Shown here: piece by piece, positions 24,151 through 37,385 of the stretch
Position numbering within the stretch: the first letter of the stretch is position 1
How the letters are laid out: each line of letters opens with the position of its first letter
Origin: Manduca sexta
Taxonomy: Eukaryota > Arthropoda > Insecta > Lepidoptera > Sphingidae
NCBI RefSeq assembly: GCF_014839805.1
Contig: NC_051117.1
Location: 2,728,001 to 2,792,000 of the forward strand
Length of the DNA: 64,000 bases
Direction of reading: 5' to 3'
Notes under the pieces: generated by a model
Databases searched by the model: none
The model's input: the letters and a program-made list of their open reading frames with translations, nothing else
Told to the model about the DNA's origin: nothing
Translations under genes and position numbers: made by a program

Positions 24151-24590
24151 AGACTTGAAAAAGTTTATTAAAGTCAAAGAAACTTGACTCAAGATCACTT
24201 AAACTGTTCGTAACTTAAACCTTAACCTTTAAATGAGATTAAAATCGCTCATTTATATGTGAATATTTTTGTTGAAAACCTATTATTTTTTAATAATGTT
24301 TTTAGAGATTTAAATAGTCCGATGAATTTACGAATTACGTTATACCCCGAGACACCATAATTCAGATATCTTTGAGGCCCGTATAAAAAAGTTGAATACG
24401 CCTGAGCTAGGTAATAAACCTAGTGCGCTATTCGTCCTTTGGTATTACAAAAGACACTACATACCTACGATAATGCGACATACAAATAAATAATACAATG
24501 ACTATTAAAAAAACCTACGCTCAGACGTTAAGAAACGGTATAAGTACCTATTTAATTTAACATATTCATAGGAAACTAAACTGTACTCTA
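24151..24590. other. AT-rich non-coding DNA
   Basis: No frame, repeat or RNA signature is visible. Confidence 0.35.
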
Positions 24591-24594
24591 TCGC

Positions 24595-24735
24595 AAATGG
24601 CGGCACGATTGCGTCAGCCATTCGTCAGTGCCGAGCCTCTGCCGCGGCGCGCTCCCATTGGCCGCCGCTACCCGACCCCCGTCACGTGCGCACGCGCGGC
24701 CGAGCCCGTGCGCTCACTGTCATTTGGAGGTCATA
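24595..24735. promoter_or_regulatory. CpG-rich promoter-like island
   Basis: This is the most CpG-dense stretch of the intergenic region. It has an inverted CCAAT box (ATTGGCC at about 24657), CACGTG (about 24683) and GCGCACGCGC runs. It contrasts sharply with the AT-rich DNA on both sides. It may be a promoter or 5' UTR, but orientation and target are unknown. Confidence 0.35.
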
Positions 24736-27140
24736 CGAATGCAACTCTCTTTTAGAACTGTAACCTTAGATATGTACCGTGAGGTTTGATGAAGACAGAG
24801 CTTGATAATGTTTATATTATCAATTTTATGTTCAGTTCGTCTGTCAGGCGTTAATATTGAGTTAGAAAGCTAGTGTTAATAAAAATTGAATACAGATTAA
24901 ACTTAAACTAACGAATGTGTATGACTTGTTATACTAAAATCATTGTACTTCCTTAAATTCTTAATAAATGTCTGCGGCATTCAAGCTAGAATAATAAATT
25001 CATACAATAGATATGAAACGAGGCACATGTTTCGTGATGTCAAGGTGTTTCATTTCCTCAGTCCATAATAATTAAATAAGGGATAGGTATATAAATTTGT
25101 CTAAGTATAGAGCATAGAATTAACTACATATCGTTTCAAAGCCAGCTCAGTAACAACTAACTATGGAGTACCTACTTGGATACTTACGTAAGCCGGTAAT
25201 ACACTGGTAAAACCAGAATTGTCATTTTTGGTCGTAGTGTTTAATTAATATTTTTCCTCTTACTTGCATATACGTAAATTAGACACACCTTAAAATTCTC
25301 ATGTTTTATAAGTTGCAATTTATTTTTTAAAGACTTTAAATAAATATATGTATATTAAAAAAACTAACGGTTAGTATTATCTATTATGAGTCTTCGAAGG
25401 TGTAACTTCTAAAGTGTAGAAATCAATAGGAGATAAGGAACAAAGGTATCCAATATCTGAAGTCTATCGTGGGGTTTCGGCCATTGTATACACTATACTT
25501 AACTTAGATTTTCAGTTTGTCTTCTACCTTTGGTATGACAGCATTCCCATATTATAATTCAAAAAAATCTTGACTAATAGGAAGAATTTATTCCAAATTC
25601 AATACGTTTTGTGACATTACGTTCACTTTTAGATTGATGACAACAGGTCCTAAGATTTCGCCTTCAGATCATATATCCACTTTTCAAGGACCTTATTAAA
25701 ATGCCATTAAAGATGATGTAACACTTTGTAAGCTTGTTCAATTCACGCGTTCCAGAACGAGTTTGGTAACAAATTTTGGAGAACTCGTGTAAATAGAACG
25801 GCAGAATTCCGAAATGTCATTGTACCAGTATTTGGAATTTATTTGATTAAAAATACTTGAAATTAATTTGAAGATTTCCGTACTCAATCATAGCGATCAG
25901 ATTAATTTTGTTCTTGCATCACCGAGATCACTTGCATCTGCTTACTTGTAATAAAAATACCAGCCCTCCGTTAGTTAATATACTAACTATTGGCAATGGC
26001 ATTATTGAGAAAACCTGTTGATCGCGAGTCACTAAATATTGCTCTAATATCAACTATCGTTTTTTTTATGCAACTTAAAAATAAAACGTAGTATACGAAC
26101 CTTGAAACTGTCGAGATTCAAGACACAATTATTTTATTACTTTCATTTAACCGATGTAGGCGTCGGCTGACCTACGCGAATTCGATCACGTCAGCATCCC
26201 GTCAAACGGTATGTTTAACAATTCTAAGCTTTGCGAGCATTGTTTTATAGTCTACATTTTCTTTTATATTAGTATTTCCCATTGCAAAATCAATTGTCAC
26301 AAGCCTAAAATTAAATAGTCTGAAGGTCTATATTTGCGTCTCGTGTTTAATTGTTCTGTTTGTATTCTGCGCTTTGTGCGTCCAGGAATTTGGCTATTAC
26401 GTACTCGTATTTATTCTGATTGATGGGAGTGTCTTCTGCGGTTGCGTCAGGATGATCTATTTTTATTTGGTTTTATTGCTGACATCAGCTGTCTTGTGAC
26501 TGAGCCATATCTGAATGTTTTGAATTTTCCCGGACTTTAGATTTTCTTTATTTGGACATGTACATTTTCGAATGGTATTCAAGTCTATTATTGCACTTTG
26601 TTCCGGAATTTCTCATATCTTAAAGAAGATTTTTATATCAAAATATCAATTATTCATACTGTTCTAATAGTGCAATGACTCGCATTAGTACGTGCGACAT
26701 CTCACGCATGCGTTGACTCCACCAAACGTTGCATAAAGTAGTGTGTAGTGACTATACCTATGGTTTACAGTTAGATAACCTATTTTAATGACTGTACTAA
26801 TAAAGCCCTCACTGAAATTTGATTTGCACTGAAGGCTTTTTTCTGGCCTAAATGTATCCACATTTACAATTAAACTAGTTGTCCTATGAAATGATGCATC
26901 TCAAAGTTCTTGGCTACAAACCTAAAATCTTGTTGATGAAACTCTGTATGGACGTCAGTTATCTGTTATCACACGGATTCAAAGCAATGTTGATTTCTAA
27001 TTTACCATAAAGAATAAAGATCCCTGTTTGCAAAGCGTAATAGCAAAGTTAGTTCGTTGGTTATTAAGTGGTAGCCGATTCATTATTGTACCACAAAACT
27101 GGATAAAACGTCAGTACCACATAATTTAAAAACTTTTTTT
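24736..27140. other. AT-rich non-coding DNA
   Basis: About 2.4 kb with no coding sequence that I can support. A small palindromic patch ('taggcgtcggctgacctacgc') lies at about 26157-26177. Confidence 0.4.
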
Positions 27141-27292
27141 GTATTGCTTTGAATGACGAGAAGAGCTTGTCGTTCGCCTGATGACCGGAATACAAGAGTG
27201 ACTATCCACTGCTGTTTGGCGGCAGAAATAGACATTGCGGTGGTACCTACCCAGGCGGACTCTCACATATGAGAGAACTATCAACAGTAAAG
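27141..27292 (+). repeat. Dispersed repeat family G, internally deleted copy
   Basis: 'attgctttgaatgacgaga' start and 'ggcggcagaaatagacattgc' to 'cccaggcggactctcaca' end are shared with 52516-52817. The longer copy has about 150 extra internal bases that are absent here. Confidence 0.6.
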
Positions 27293-27629
27293 ACTGTCAA
27301 AACCCAAATATGTCAGTATCATAAGTTATAGTAACAACTTCCATCGATTTCTATGTCTAGATCTATCGAACGAGGGCGCAAAAATCAAATGAAGACTGTA
27401 GAAAATTCCTATCACTTAATCACAAGATTTTATAACGTCTCGAGCAAATGTTTGTGGAAGCCCATTAATCATTGTGTTTGCAGTTGCGAAGGAAAATGCC
27501 CATGTGTGCTGCATCGATCTTTTGTTGACGCTAGTTTGCGACATTAACAGCTCGTGGGCAAACAACTAGGCTATATTGAATCATAACCTTTGCATCTTGA
27601 GGACTAGCAGTATCGCTTTGGTAATTTCC
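27293..27629. other. Short non-coding gap
   Basis: Contains a 64-codon frame at 27353-27547 ending in a small cysteine cluster. There is no signal peptide or known spacing, so it is not called as a gene. Confidence 0.3.
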
Positions 27630-27642
27630 AATACACTTAAAT

Positions 27643-27971
27643 AATAATAATAATAATATCAGCCCTGTATTATATACTTGCCCACTGCTGAGCACGGGCC
27701 TCCTCTACTACTGAGAGGGATTAGGCCTTAGTCCACCACGCTGGCCTAGTGCGGATTGGTAGACTTCACACACCTTCGAAATTCCTATAGAGAACTTCTC
27801 AGATATGCAGGTTTCCTCACGATGTTTTCCTTCACCGTTAAAGCGAACGATAAATTCACAAAGAATACACACATGATTTTAGAAAAGTCAGAGGTGTGTG
27901 CCCTTGGGATTTGAACCTGCGGACATTAGTCTTGGCAGTCCGTTCCACACCCAACTAGGCTGTCGCCGCTT
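27643..27971 (-). mobile_element. tRNA-derived SINE family A, with 13-bp target duplication
   Basis: A full minus-strand copy: the (TAA)n-type tail is at the left and the tRNA-like head, including the box A complement 'ccaactaggctgtcgcc', at the right. Exact 13-bp direct repeats AATACACTTAAAT flank it at 27630-27642 and 27972-27984. This proves retrotransposition by a LINE-type mechanism. Box A differs from the copy at 15769 by one base. Confidence 0.88.
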
Positions 27972-27984
27972 AATACACTTAAAT

Positions 27985-29506
27985 CCTCATTACTAATTTA
28001 TCGGGAATATAATTTTTATTGCTCACTTCCTCTTCACCATATATGTTTTTTAATTTGTTTGCTGAGAATTCGTTTAATGGAACATGCATTATCCAACGAT
28101 AAAAATAATCTTAATTATAATAGCAGATTAAATCAATAGATATCCCATATAGGTACCTAACTTTACATAGTAACCGAGGATTGTCGTGTAGAATTGCGAT
28201 ACCCACACTAATATCTTGGATAGTATATTGTACAGTATTTTTGGACACTGAACAACGTCATGATACGACGTGCGACTACGCACGGATTGCAAGCTTGACT
28301 CACCGTTTAAAATGCAGTAAACATTGTGGCGGTTTGATGGGATTAAATAACGTCATCATTTTACGCAATAGTATGTGTTATTGACGAATAAATTGGGATT
28401 AATATGGAATGGTTAAGATTGTTTATAAGCTTTAAAGCAGAGCTGTTGGAAGACTTCAGATATTTTTTAACATTTCAGTTGCACGAACAATTTAACATTA
28501 ATAAACTAACATATTATTTCGTTTTCATTTTGATTCCAATTTTAAATATTTTTCATTAGTAACATTTTCAAATAGTTCTAAAATTAAGGAGTTTCCTTGG
28601 CACTCTTTAAAGGGAAATCAATATCCTGCTCCGTTGTTTATTTTTTCAAAGATATTAGTTGCCGTTATCTACGAAATCTTTGAAAATGTTTTGCAATTTT
28701 TTATCAAGCCATGAGTAATGTGTACATTGATAGTGTTTGTTCTAATCGTGAGATTATTCCGAACCGCGAGGATATCTCTAGTATGACTCATAACTATATT
28801 TTTGACACATAATATTATTAAGTATAAGAGGCGTGACCTACTAGATTGTAAAGGCATTCAAGACCTCTTTAATATTTTACCTTTTAGAATTGACATATAG
28901 GTAATATGAATATGCCTTTTATGATATTTCATTTATTCAAAAACAAGTCGTATACAAATAGGAAAACAGGTTAAAATCCGGTTACACTACCGACTTTATT
29001 GTGGGTGTGTTTGCGTGGATATGATGCAGAGGTCACAACATTAATAGAAAAAATATTTTTTATCCTGAAGTTATAAGTGAATTTGGATACGGTATTTATA
29101 ATTTAGATTAATTTTAAGCAATTACCACACATAACTGTTCTTTTTGGGTATCTCTTGTTAATCTACTGTTGGTATCTGACTATGCTGTATGGTATAGTTT
29201 ATACCATATATTTTATTAAAATTAATATATCCAATTTTCAGTTAGACAATTGGAACCGAACAATAGCAACCGAATAGAACAGTTACCCCTATTCTATTTG
29301 GTGTGAATACAAACAAAACACATGACACCTTTATCCCCGAAGTGGTTAACAAAGGTGATACCATGGCACCCACTTTTCACCGTGTCTCTGTCCTATGTGA
29401 TAAAGGGCGGTGTAAATTACTGATTTAAACATAATATTTCATATAAAAAAAGGTTTATTTTTTTTATAGGATATCGTCTAAATCGGACTTAAAAAACAAT
29501 GAGTTG
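27985..29506. other. AT-rich non-coding DNA between SINE copies
   Basis: Only chance-length frames are present, and no repeat or RNA signature is recognised. Confidence 0.4.
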
Positions 29507-29516
29507 TTGCGGATTA

Positions 29517-29829
29517 TAATAATAATAATATCAGCCCTATATTATATACTGTCCCACTGTTGGGCACGAGCCTCCTCTACTACTGAGAGGGATTAGGCCT
29601 TAGTCCATCACGCAGGACTAGTGCGGATTGGTAGATTTCACACACCCTCAAAATTCCGATAGAGAACTTCTCAGGTATGCAGGTTTCCTTACGATGTTTT
29701 CCTTCACCATTAAAGCAAGCAATAATTCACAAAGAATACACACATAATTTTAGAAAAGTCAGAGGTGTGTGCCCTTGGGTTTTGAACCTGCGGACATTCG
29801 TCTCGGCAGTCCGTTCCACAACCAACTAC
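29517..29829 (-). mobile_element. tRNA-derived SINE family A, 5'-truncated, with target duplication
   Basis: Same family as 27643-27971 but lacking the outermost part of the tRNA head: it breaks off inside box A after 'accaactac'. The 10-bp direct repeats TTGCGGATTA lie at 29507-29516 and 29830-29839. Truncation at the 5' end with an intact duplication points to incomplete reverse transcription at insertion, so this copy cannot be transcribed by pol III on its own. Confidence 0.85.
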
Positions 29830-30113
29830 TTGCGGATTACACAATGTTATTAGAAAACCATATAATGCAGTATAAATTGTCAAGTAACAATATTTACAAA
29901 ACATGTTGTGTACAAACATGTTTTGTATTATAAATTACCTATTTAATAATAAGTACAAAGTTCATACATATCTCCTAGATCGGTTTATAATCCAATAATT
30001 ATCTACTACAAATTGGTTCAAAGGTTATATCTAGTTAAACAAGATCTAAATAATCCGTTAGATGTAGAGATGTAGTTTGTTTTATAGTAGGAAATAGTTT
30101 AAAACAAGGATAA

Positions 30114-30304
30114 TCTATACTAATATATAAAGCTGAAGAGTTTTTTTGTTTGAACACGCTAATCTCAGGATCTACTGAACCAATTTTGAATATTTTTTCA
30201 CTAATAGGAAGCTACATTATTCCCCAATAGTATAGGCTACTTTTTATGCCAGGAAAATTCCTGAAATACTTTTCAAGCGGGCAAAGCCGCAAGCAAAAGC
30301 TAGT
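30114..30304 (+). repeat. Dispersed repeat family E, short copy
   Basis: Starts 'ctatactaatatataaagctg' and ends 'gcgggcaaagccgcaagc' then 'aaaagctagta'. Both ends are hallmarks of this moth repeat. It has no coding capacity. Confidence 0.6.
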
Positions 30305-31670
30305 ATTTTAATATAATAGCAAATTCACTTTTACAGTACCCAAAAGTTGCTAACCCAATTTTTTTGTAACAAAAATTACTTCCACAGTCAAACCTAGATC
30401 TGCTGTCAATAAGTTTACCTTCGTTTAGCAACCATAATCTTTCTAAATGTCCAGTCTTGGCAAATATATACTATATGTGATGGTAGTAGGTAATTTGGGA
30501 TTCAAAATATGAACTTCAATATCGACTGCTAAGAGGCGTGTATCAACAAGGAAGCTTAGGAAGTCTGTAGGAATACCATTACATTTCCAATGCCAGACAA
30601 ATTAATAAACTCTAGTTTCAAAAAATAGACATAAGTAGAAAACATTGTTTGTTAGCAAGATCCTGGAGTAAGAATTCAGTTTTCTATGCCTGGTTGTGGA
30701 TCGCCCAGCACACTGGATCGCCTTTGGACACCGTTTTGACAATTTTAACTTAACGTTCCTAGTATAAAATCAAGTATCTGTAATGTTTAGTTTAAAAAGA
30801 CAAGTCATCCTAAATTGTTATGAAATCTCGATGATTTGCACTCTTGCGCAAGATCCGATTATATTACACGTACAAAATACAAACGTCATTACGGTAATTT
30901 TGAAGGGTTTGTTGTTCTTTAAATAGTTAATTCAAATATAGAGGTAATGGCGATTTTGTTACTTTATGTCAGCATGGTCCAATGTGAGGTCAGCAAATAC
31001 TTGCTATAAGGTTTTCCCTCACAAATAAACACGGGACTGATTGTCTCAGAGGGGGAGGAGGGTAAAAGACTAGCAGGTGGGTAATCGTACAATCTAACCC
31101 AAACTTTTTCTACAACCTCCTTGAATAAGTGTATTCTATCGACTCCACGTTGGATTTAAAAAGAGCAGGCGAAACAAGATCATTTCATTAAATATTTGGG
31201 CGTGTGAATTCAGCTTGCGAAGTAAGTATAATGTGTGTTAAGGAAACTAAAGAGAAATGTGGGCGTGTTAATTCGAGATAATAATAATCGAAACCTTGAA
31301 TTTTATTCCGCCATTGATAAGCAAAACGTGACATACAATAAACAACAATATCGTTTGCGACGTAAAACTATATATAAATTTGTGGTGATATTAAATTTAC
31401 CGCATCCACATACTTTTACCATATTGTACGTCTGAATGTGAGTACAGTAGGGTCCTGCGCGTAGCTAGTGGGGGTTAGTGGTTCAGCCCCCCCCCCCCTC
31501 AAAAATAAAGTTTGGTCAACTTACAATTGATTTACATTTTTGTTGTTTTATCTCTTTGCCCACCATCCCCCAAACTAAAACCTCGCTACTCGCATGAGTG
31601 AGTTACCACAATTATGACTTTTTTTAACCATTGTATTCCAGTTTGAAGGACATTGTAGCCACATGATTTT
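30305..31670. other. Non-coding DNA with a poly-C tract
   Basis: Mostly featureless. A homopolymer C run lies at about 31488-31499, in a 'gtggttcag(C)n' context similar to the longer tract at 55018-55034. A weak 66-codon frame at 31235 is ignored. Confidence 0.35.
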
Positions 31671-31920
31671 TTTTATAGGTGCACGACATAGTGACCCGAC
31701 TGCACCTGATGGTAAGTGGAGTGGGGTCCAATAGAATGTCGACTGACGAGAGATGATTACCTCACAGCAGTCACCACAATTATGCCGGCCTATTGGAACT
31801 GGATATACGGGCTGATCCCGGAACACGACACACTTACGTGGGCCACTATGGTGGGTTTTAACACCTTGTGTACTGTAGTTGCTATCCGGGCGGACATAAA
31901 ATATATCTTACCACCAGCAA
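31671..31920 (+). repeat. Dispersed repeat family C, copy 2
   Basis: The best-preserved copy, from 'ttttataggtgcacgaca' to 'cttaccaccagca'. It shares 'cgactgacgagagatgatta' and 'gacacacttacgtgggccac' with the copies at 5875 and 42902. Confidence 0.65.
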
Positions 31921-34600
31921 AATTACTGAGCGCAGTGTGGCTGTAACATTGCATTAAGGTTACTTACGAAGTGCATACTTAACGGAAAGTCATACAAACA
32001 AGCAGCCTAAATATATATACGATTTTGGCATACCAGTTTTGCAAAATTATTCTTACCTACTAAAGAATTCTTGACCTGACCTTTATCAGAATGTCGCTTT
32101 GACATTTACAACTTTGGTGTGTTCAACGACGGCTTAATTATACTGTGCCGGATTAATGTGATGTAATTAATAATAATCATAGAATGTATCGCCATCTATT
32201 ATTGAACGAAGTAACAAACCAAGAGAGCTTAGAACTCGGTCTTGACAATCCATTAGCTAGTTATCGCCTTTTAAAATTTGTGTTTCTTCAATGTCATGTA
32301 TTATTATCAGTACTAAAAGAATTCCCACTGCTGAGCATGGATTGCCACTGAGCGGTTACGCCAGTTTTCGGCAAGCGAGTTTGTTTCAGTATTCTCATGT
32401 ACCTTGACTTATCATAAGTGCAACTATGTTCGCCTACGTGATGAATAAAGCATTTTATTTTATCCACTTCGCTGATCAGCTACTCAAATATCCTTTAAAC
32501 TGTTTAATAATCTTATTGCACCACCTTTTAGTATAATTCGAAATAATCAGAATTTAAATATAGTGCGTGTTAGGTAATACAACGTAATACTTTGTTGACG
32601 TGTTATGACTTGCTTTTTATAAGTATGTCATAACATGGTTGTTATTTATAATCTGCCACATAATTTCAAAACCAAATAATCTATTAGTTGACGATGCGAT
32701 TTCATCATTTTTTTCTAAAATTATGTTCTTGCATTAAGAACTTGGACTCAAACTATTAAGGTCGTTTTTGTTCTGAATATACTTGAGCTAATTGCAATAC
32801 AAATGTAATGGCCAACAATATATGGCATTCCTTGTAGGTCGCCAGAATTATGCTTGTGTTTGTCTATATCTGCTCATTAAGAAATACAACCGTCAGCTCC
32901 AACTACTAAGACTGTTTTTGGAATGTATGGTAGCTCTCCAGTCCGCTTCAAAATATGGGGGTAGCAAAACTGACTTAACTAAGTATAATTAAATTTACAT
33001 GCAAATTGTAAAAAGTTAAAAGGAATATCTAGGATTTAATTTGTGAAGGCTTCGTCAAAGGTCAGTTGCTATTAGTGGATTCTTAATTTGATTTTTGTAA
33101 TAAAAATGTAAAACATATGCATAAAAGCGTCAGTTGAATTAAAAAATATGATTTTAATTGAACAGTATGAATGTATAGAGAATTCGCTGCAAACGCAGAG
33201 TATAAAATATAGCAAGTTCCGTTGGACACACCCGTCAGACTGTACGCAGTCGACGAGGTCGACCACTTTCTAAACAGGGTGCCTTATATTGCATGAGATA
33301 GCGGGGAGCACATAACGAGACTTTAGATTACACCAGAGGCTCGACGTAAGCCGACAATCGCAGATTCCTACCAACGTGAATATACAGCATAGTATTGACA
33401 GACTAATTCAATTTAATTTGCTATCGTTAGGGATAAAATCAATAAAAAGAAAACAAAAGATAAACCGAACTAGCCAGCTCTGGCTACCAAGTAAGGAGAT
33501 ATAAAAAGATAACGCGTCACGATTCTCATAGGTGAAGACGATTTGATCCCTATCCTTGCTGACCTACCAGGCTTTCATTAGCTAAATTCAATATTGAATC
33601 TGTACTTTTATACTAGCCAATGTAACTACAGAAAAGAGGGTAGTTTTCTATGTTTCATTTTGTACATTATTTTATATGTAACAGAAAATAATTCTAAAAA
33701 TATATTTTTTCAAATCATCTTCAAAATTGGAGTAAAATATAAAGCAGTTGTTGTGGGGTTATCGCGCTATCTCCTTTTCAGGTACGCAACGTTATAGCCA
33801 GTGACAGACGGTGACGTCACAATATGCTATTAATGTTATTTGAAAGCTACCTATTCTATCAACTTCGAAGCTTTGTAACTTATTATTGCTTAGATTTTGT
33901 AATTCTTTTTCCGTTAGATTTTCCGATGTACGGTCAAGAGCGCAGTGCATAGCTATGAAGTATTTTAATACCTACACATTGGATTGACGACTTTATGAAC
34001 ATTCAACATGAAGCTTAATATGGCTGTAGCATTTATAAATAAAGGTGTTGCAATTGTTTGTCTTTATTGTCTTTACAACTGCTTCTGCTTTATTGTAATT
34101 ATTCATTATCTGTATTCAGGTGTTTTCTCGTAATAACAGAATAATTTAATAATTGATAATGTATGTGTACAATAAACTCAGTGAGTAACAATTCCGTAAA
34201 ATACCTACAATATTTAAGTGAAATATGTTTTTGATTCGAGTTTCAACTTCGATTTAGTTCATAAGATACACAAAATATACCTTTAAAAACAATTTTAAGA
34301 GATTGTTCTAGGCAATGGAAGTACATTACAGAAATCTGTTGTCAATTAGGTGACTAGTTAGTTAGTTAAAGAAAATATATAGCATGATCTACGCAAGAGG
34401 ATAAACACAATATTTAAAGTACGTGGCAATGAAAATTTAAAATAGGGTTTATGAATTATAGAACAATATATTTTTTCTATATGTATTGAGTTACGATTTT
34501 AATAGTTAGTCATCGTGCATTGTCTGTTACTAAGTTTCCACTCTACGTTTATGTTATTCATAAACCAACCATTATATTACGTTCTACTGAAGCCCCAAGG
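31921..34600. other. Mostly AT-rich non-coding DNA
   Basis: A degenerate piece of SINE family A ('cccactgctgagcatgga') is at about 32326-32343. A TATAAAAT box at 33201-33208 followed by TCAGAC at 33235 resembles a core promoter with spacing slightly over 30, but no exon follows. No gene is supported. Confidence 0.35.
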
Positions 34601-34654
34601 TTGCATACACGAAACCGCTGCCGCTTATCCGTATGCATCTAGTTTTTCGATAAA

Positions 34655-34763
34655 TTATGTGCGCAAGAGTGGATGACGTCACGGAGGCGCGATGCTATCG
34701 GCCAATCAGCGTGCGGCATGCTAGAGGCTCGGCCGTTGTCATGACCGCTGTGTGTATGTGTGT
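34655..34763 (+). promoter_or_regulatory. CRE/CCAAT promoter-like segment ending at a splice donor
   Basis: Contains TGACGTCA (about 34674-34681), a CCAAT box in 'ggccaatcagcg' (about 34700-34711) and high CpG density. It is followed by a 'tgtgtgtatgtgtgt' stretch and a GTAAGT donor at 34764. This layout fits a promoter plus non-coding first exon on the plus strand. No coding sequence is attached, so it remains a candidate. Confidence 0.35.
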
Positions 34764-35149
34764 GTAAGTGATAGTGAACAATGGCATACTGTTTGATATA
34801 GTTGACTATTATAATATCGATTGTTTCTTGGATGTTGGGTTTATCTAGATATCGATAAATTGATTATGAGTACAGCGAATTCTGAGGTCTTATATTCCCC
34901 TTGTAGAGTAAGCAAATTATGTTTTGCGATTTTAAAATCACCCTGATGGGGCAATTTGTGTCCGATATGGTGAAAGATTTAGCTATGAATATGTGGGAAG
35001 CAAATATCTACAATCCGCATTCTAGTTTCTCTTTTAATTCTGGCGATGGTGGCCTTACGTCTAAAATACTAATTACTATTGTTATTACAAAATATTGGTA
35101 ATTTATGATTATAACACTATTCAGTTAGTGTTATTTTACTAACACTAGA

Positions 35150-35268
35150 GATTATTGATGAAGTGGAGGAAGCGAGAGAAGTATGCCAGAATCGTGCAAA
35201 GTGGCAATCCATAGTCTCTGCATACCACTAGGGCGTAGAGGCGTGATACTATGTATGTATGTACTAGA
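35150..35268 (+). mobile_element. 3' end of a non-LTR retrotransposon
   Basis: The frame encodes E-E-A-R-E-V-C-Q-N-R-A-K-W, then a stop after S-A-Y-H. This is the usual end of an RTE-like reverse-transcriptase ORF, followed by 'ggcgtgatactatgtatgtatgta', a short repeat tail. It is a 5'-truncated remnant. Confidence 0.5.
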
Positions 35269-36230
35269 CATAACAATCCTCTACGATTGTAGAGTTAAAT
35301 TTTCTACCTAACTGGCGCAGAGCAGGTTAATACTTCATTAATCTTCAAAATTCTTATGAAGACCTAGTTGTGTAAGTTTCCTCGGAATATTGACTTTCAT
35401 TATTTTAAACATCAGTTTAAAGGGTTTCTTGAACTCATGTAGTTAATTACAGCGCTTAGGTATATTTCGTAGGGGCTTTCCAATCGAGCTAGCGATCGAT
35501 AACCGATACTGATCATAAGAATATTTACTTGTACTACGATAAGATATGATAGCAATATACATGCGCCGACACATACCACGATGCACGATCAATTTCTGAT
35601 TCCAACCAACTAATACCGTATTCTATTAGATTTGAACTCAATAGATGCAATTTTGAACAAAGAGATAAGACTGTCTCTCAGCTGATACAAACACCCCGAG
35701 TTTTTCCAGTAACAATGCTACTTTTCATAAATAAATAAAATAAAGTAAAGACAATAAGTTTTGTGCATGAAGTTAGCGCGTCATGTGTTCCATAGAGCGT
35801 GTCAAATCGCATACTATTCATACGTACATGTAAACAGATTCACTGACGTCACGCCTGAATGATTCTAAATCATTCGATTCATTCGAATAGCTCGCTTTGA
35901 GCCGCGTTTAACTCTACAATACAATATAATTGTTAAATCAATACATAATTTAAAATGTATACATAAAATTTAACTGAAAAATGTTTTATAACTAAATTTT
36001 ACTCTTATTTTTGCTTCCTTTTTAGACATTGAATAATAATATACAATAGTATATATATAGACTTTTTTAGTATAGTAGGCTTGGAATTTTGATTTTTTCG
36101 GATATTTTAAATGTAGCTATATGCTCGTCTAGTAAAAATGGTTGGTAGAATTCTATCATCAAGGGCCACAATCATTTCTCATAGATTAGTAAGGTTCTTT
36201 ACGTTAACTTCAGGTAATCGAAATTAAATA
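35269..36230. other. Non-coding DNA with a CRE and an inverted ATTCG motif
   Basis: TGACGTCA occurs at about 35844. It is followed by interleaved 'gaatgatt/aatcattc/attcgaat' palindromic words at 35858-35890. No exon is seen. Confidence 0.3.
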
Positions 36231-36380
36231 TTTTTCGGATTTTGTAGCTGTTTTTCATATTATGATTTTCTCCGACGTTAAAAAGACTGCATTTGCAGCG
36301 TTTAAGGTCACGGGGCGGACTATAATGTTGGTCGTCCAAAAAGTTAAATTTACAATATATACCTACATTTTACATTCATA
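36231..36380 (+). repeat. Dispersed repeat family D, diverged copy
   Basis: Same block order as 6250-6420: 'tttttcggattttg', 'tttctccgacgtt', 'aaggtcacggggcggact', 'gttggtcgtcc'. Several substitutions and small insertions show greater age. Confidence 0.55.
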
Positions 36381-37385
36381 CAAACATACGTAATTTTCAA
36401 CACCTATAAGCTCACTATACCAGAAAAATCATGAATGCTCTGCCTACTTTTAAAAAAGCATAAGATTAGGATTATGTTATGTTTCACCATTGGCTACAAG
36501 TTGTCACTTTACTTTGGTTTTAATTATTCGTTCTTTTATCGTTATCACTGACCTAAGAAAACAAGCTGATACCACAAACTTGACCTTAGGTCGCCATCTT
36601 GAGTGAGGCGTGACTCCTTACGTCATTAGACATTTGAAACGCTGCTATTATTTACTGGTATATCAGTGTATTTAATGTCTGATGCTATTGATATGTCATA
36701 TTTAAACACCTGCAACATAATCCCTAGGGTGTTTGATTGATTTCTGTTCTTTACTTTCATCAAATGTTTACTTCATATGAATTTAAATCAGAAAGAATGA
36801 TTAAAATACGTTCAAAAACAATACGTTATTAGCTTTTGGATTTTAGTAGAAAGGGTAAGTGTCAAGAAACGTGAAAAGAAGCGCAATACACGCATGTGAC
36901 GTCATCGGCGATTACGATGCGTGCGAGAGAAAGAGATGTAGCGATAGCTCCGCTACGCGCTCACTTATGCACATTGAAATACGAATAAATGTTTCACTTC
37001 TTAACCATTTTGCATGCAGTTTTTACAATAGGTCCTGTTTTTCAAACTACTCACCGTTACATAATTAAATAATAAAGTAAAAAACAAAATGATAAAAATC
37101 TATGACTAGAAGCAGCTATCTCGATTTGAAATATGCTTAGATTTAAGGTTAAGAGAGCTCTATTTAAAAAACGGCATACGCATTTAGAAAATACGGTTGC
37201 AAATGCGCAGACTCTACCTGACTCATGCGAGAGCTATCATCTAGTAAATAGTGGCTTAAAATAGCTCATGCACAAATTGATGAAAGCACGTGTCTCGTGA
37301 CGATCCACGTGATGAAGAAACTATCAAACAATTAGACGGACAAGAGTAGTCAAGATCGAGATATAGACTTGCAATGATCAGTCAG
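36381..37385. other. Non-coding DNA
   Basis: A further TGACGTCATC site (about 36898-36907), with CpG-rich sequence to 36965, may be regulatory or part of a repeat. No gene is supported. Confidence 0.3.

Noticed and set aside
24599..24735. ATGGCGGCACG start within the CpG island as a coding exon
   Set aside because: No sustained frame without stops and no donor in register.
27353..27547. Small cysteine-containing frame, considered as a secreted peptide
   Set aside because: No signal peptide, no conserved cysteine spacing, and the N-terminus is lysine/arginine-rich.
33201..33240. TATAAAAT plus TCAGAC as a firm promoter
   Set aside because: Spacing is a little long and no exon or donor follows; kept only as a remark in the region entry.
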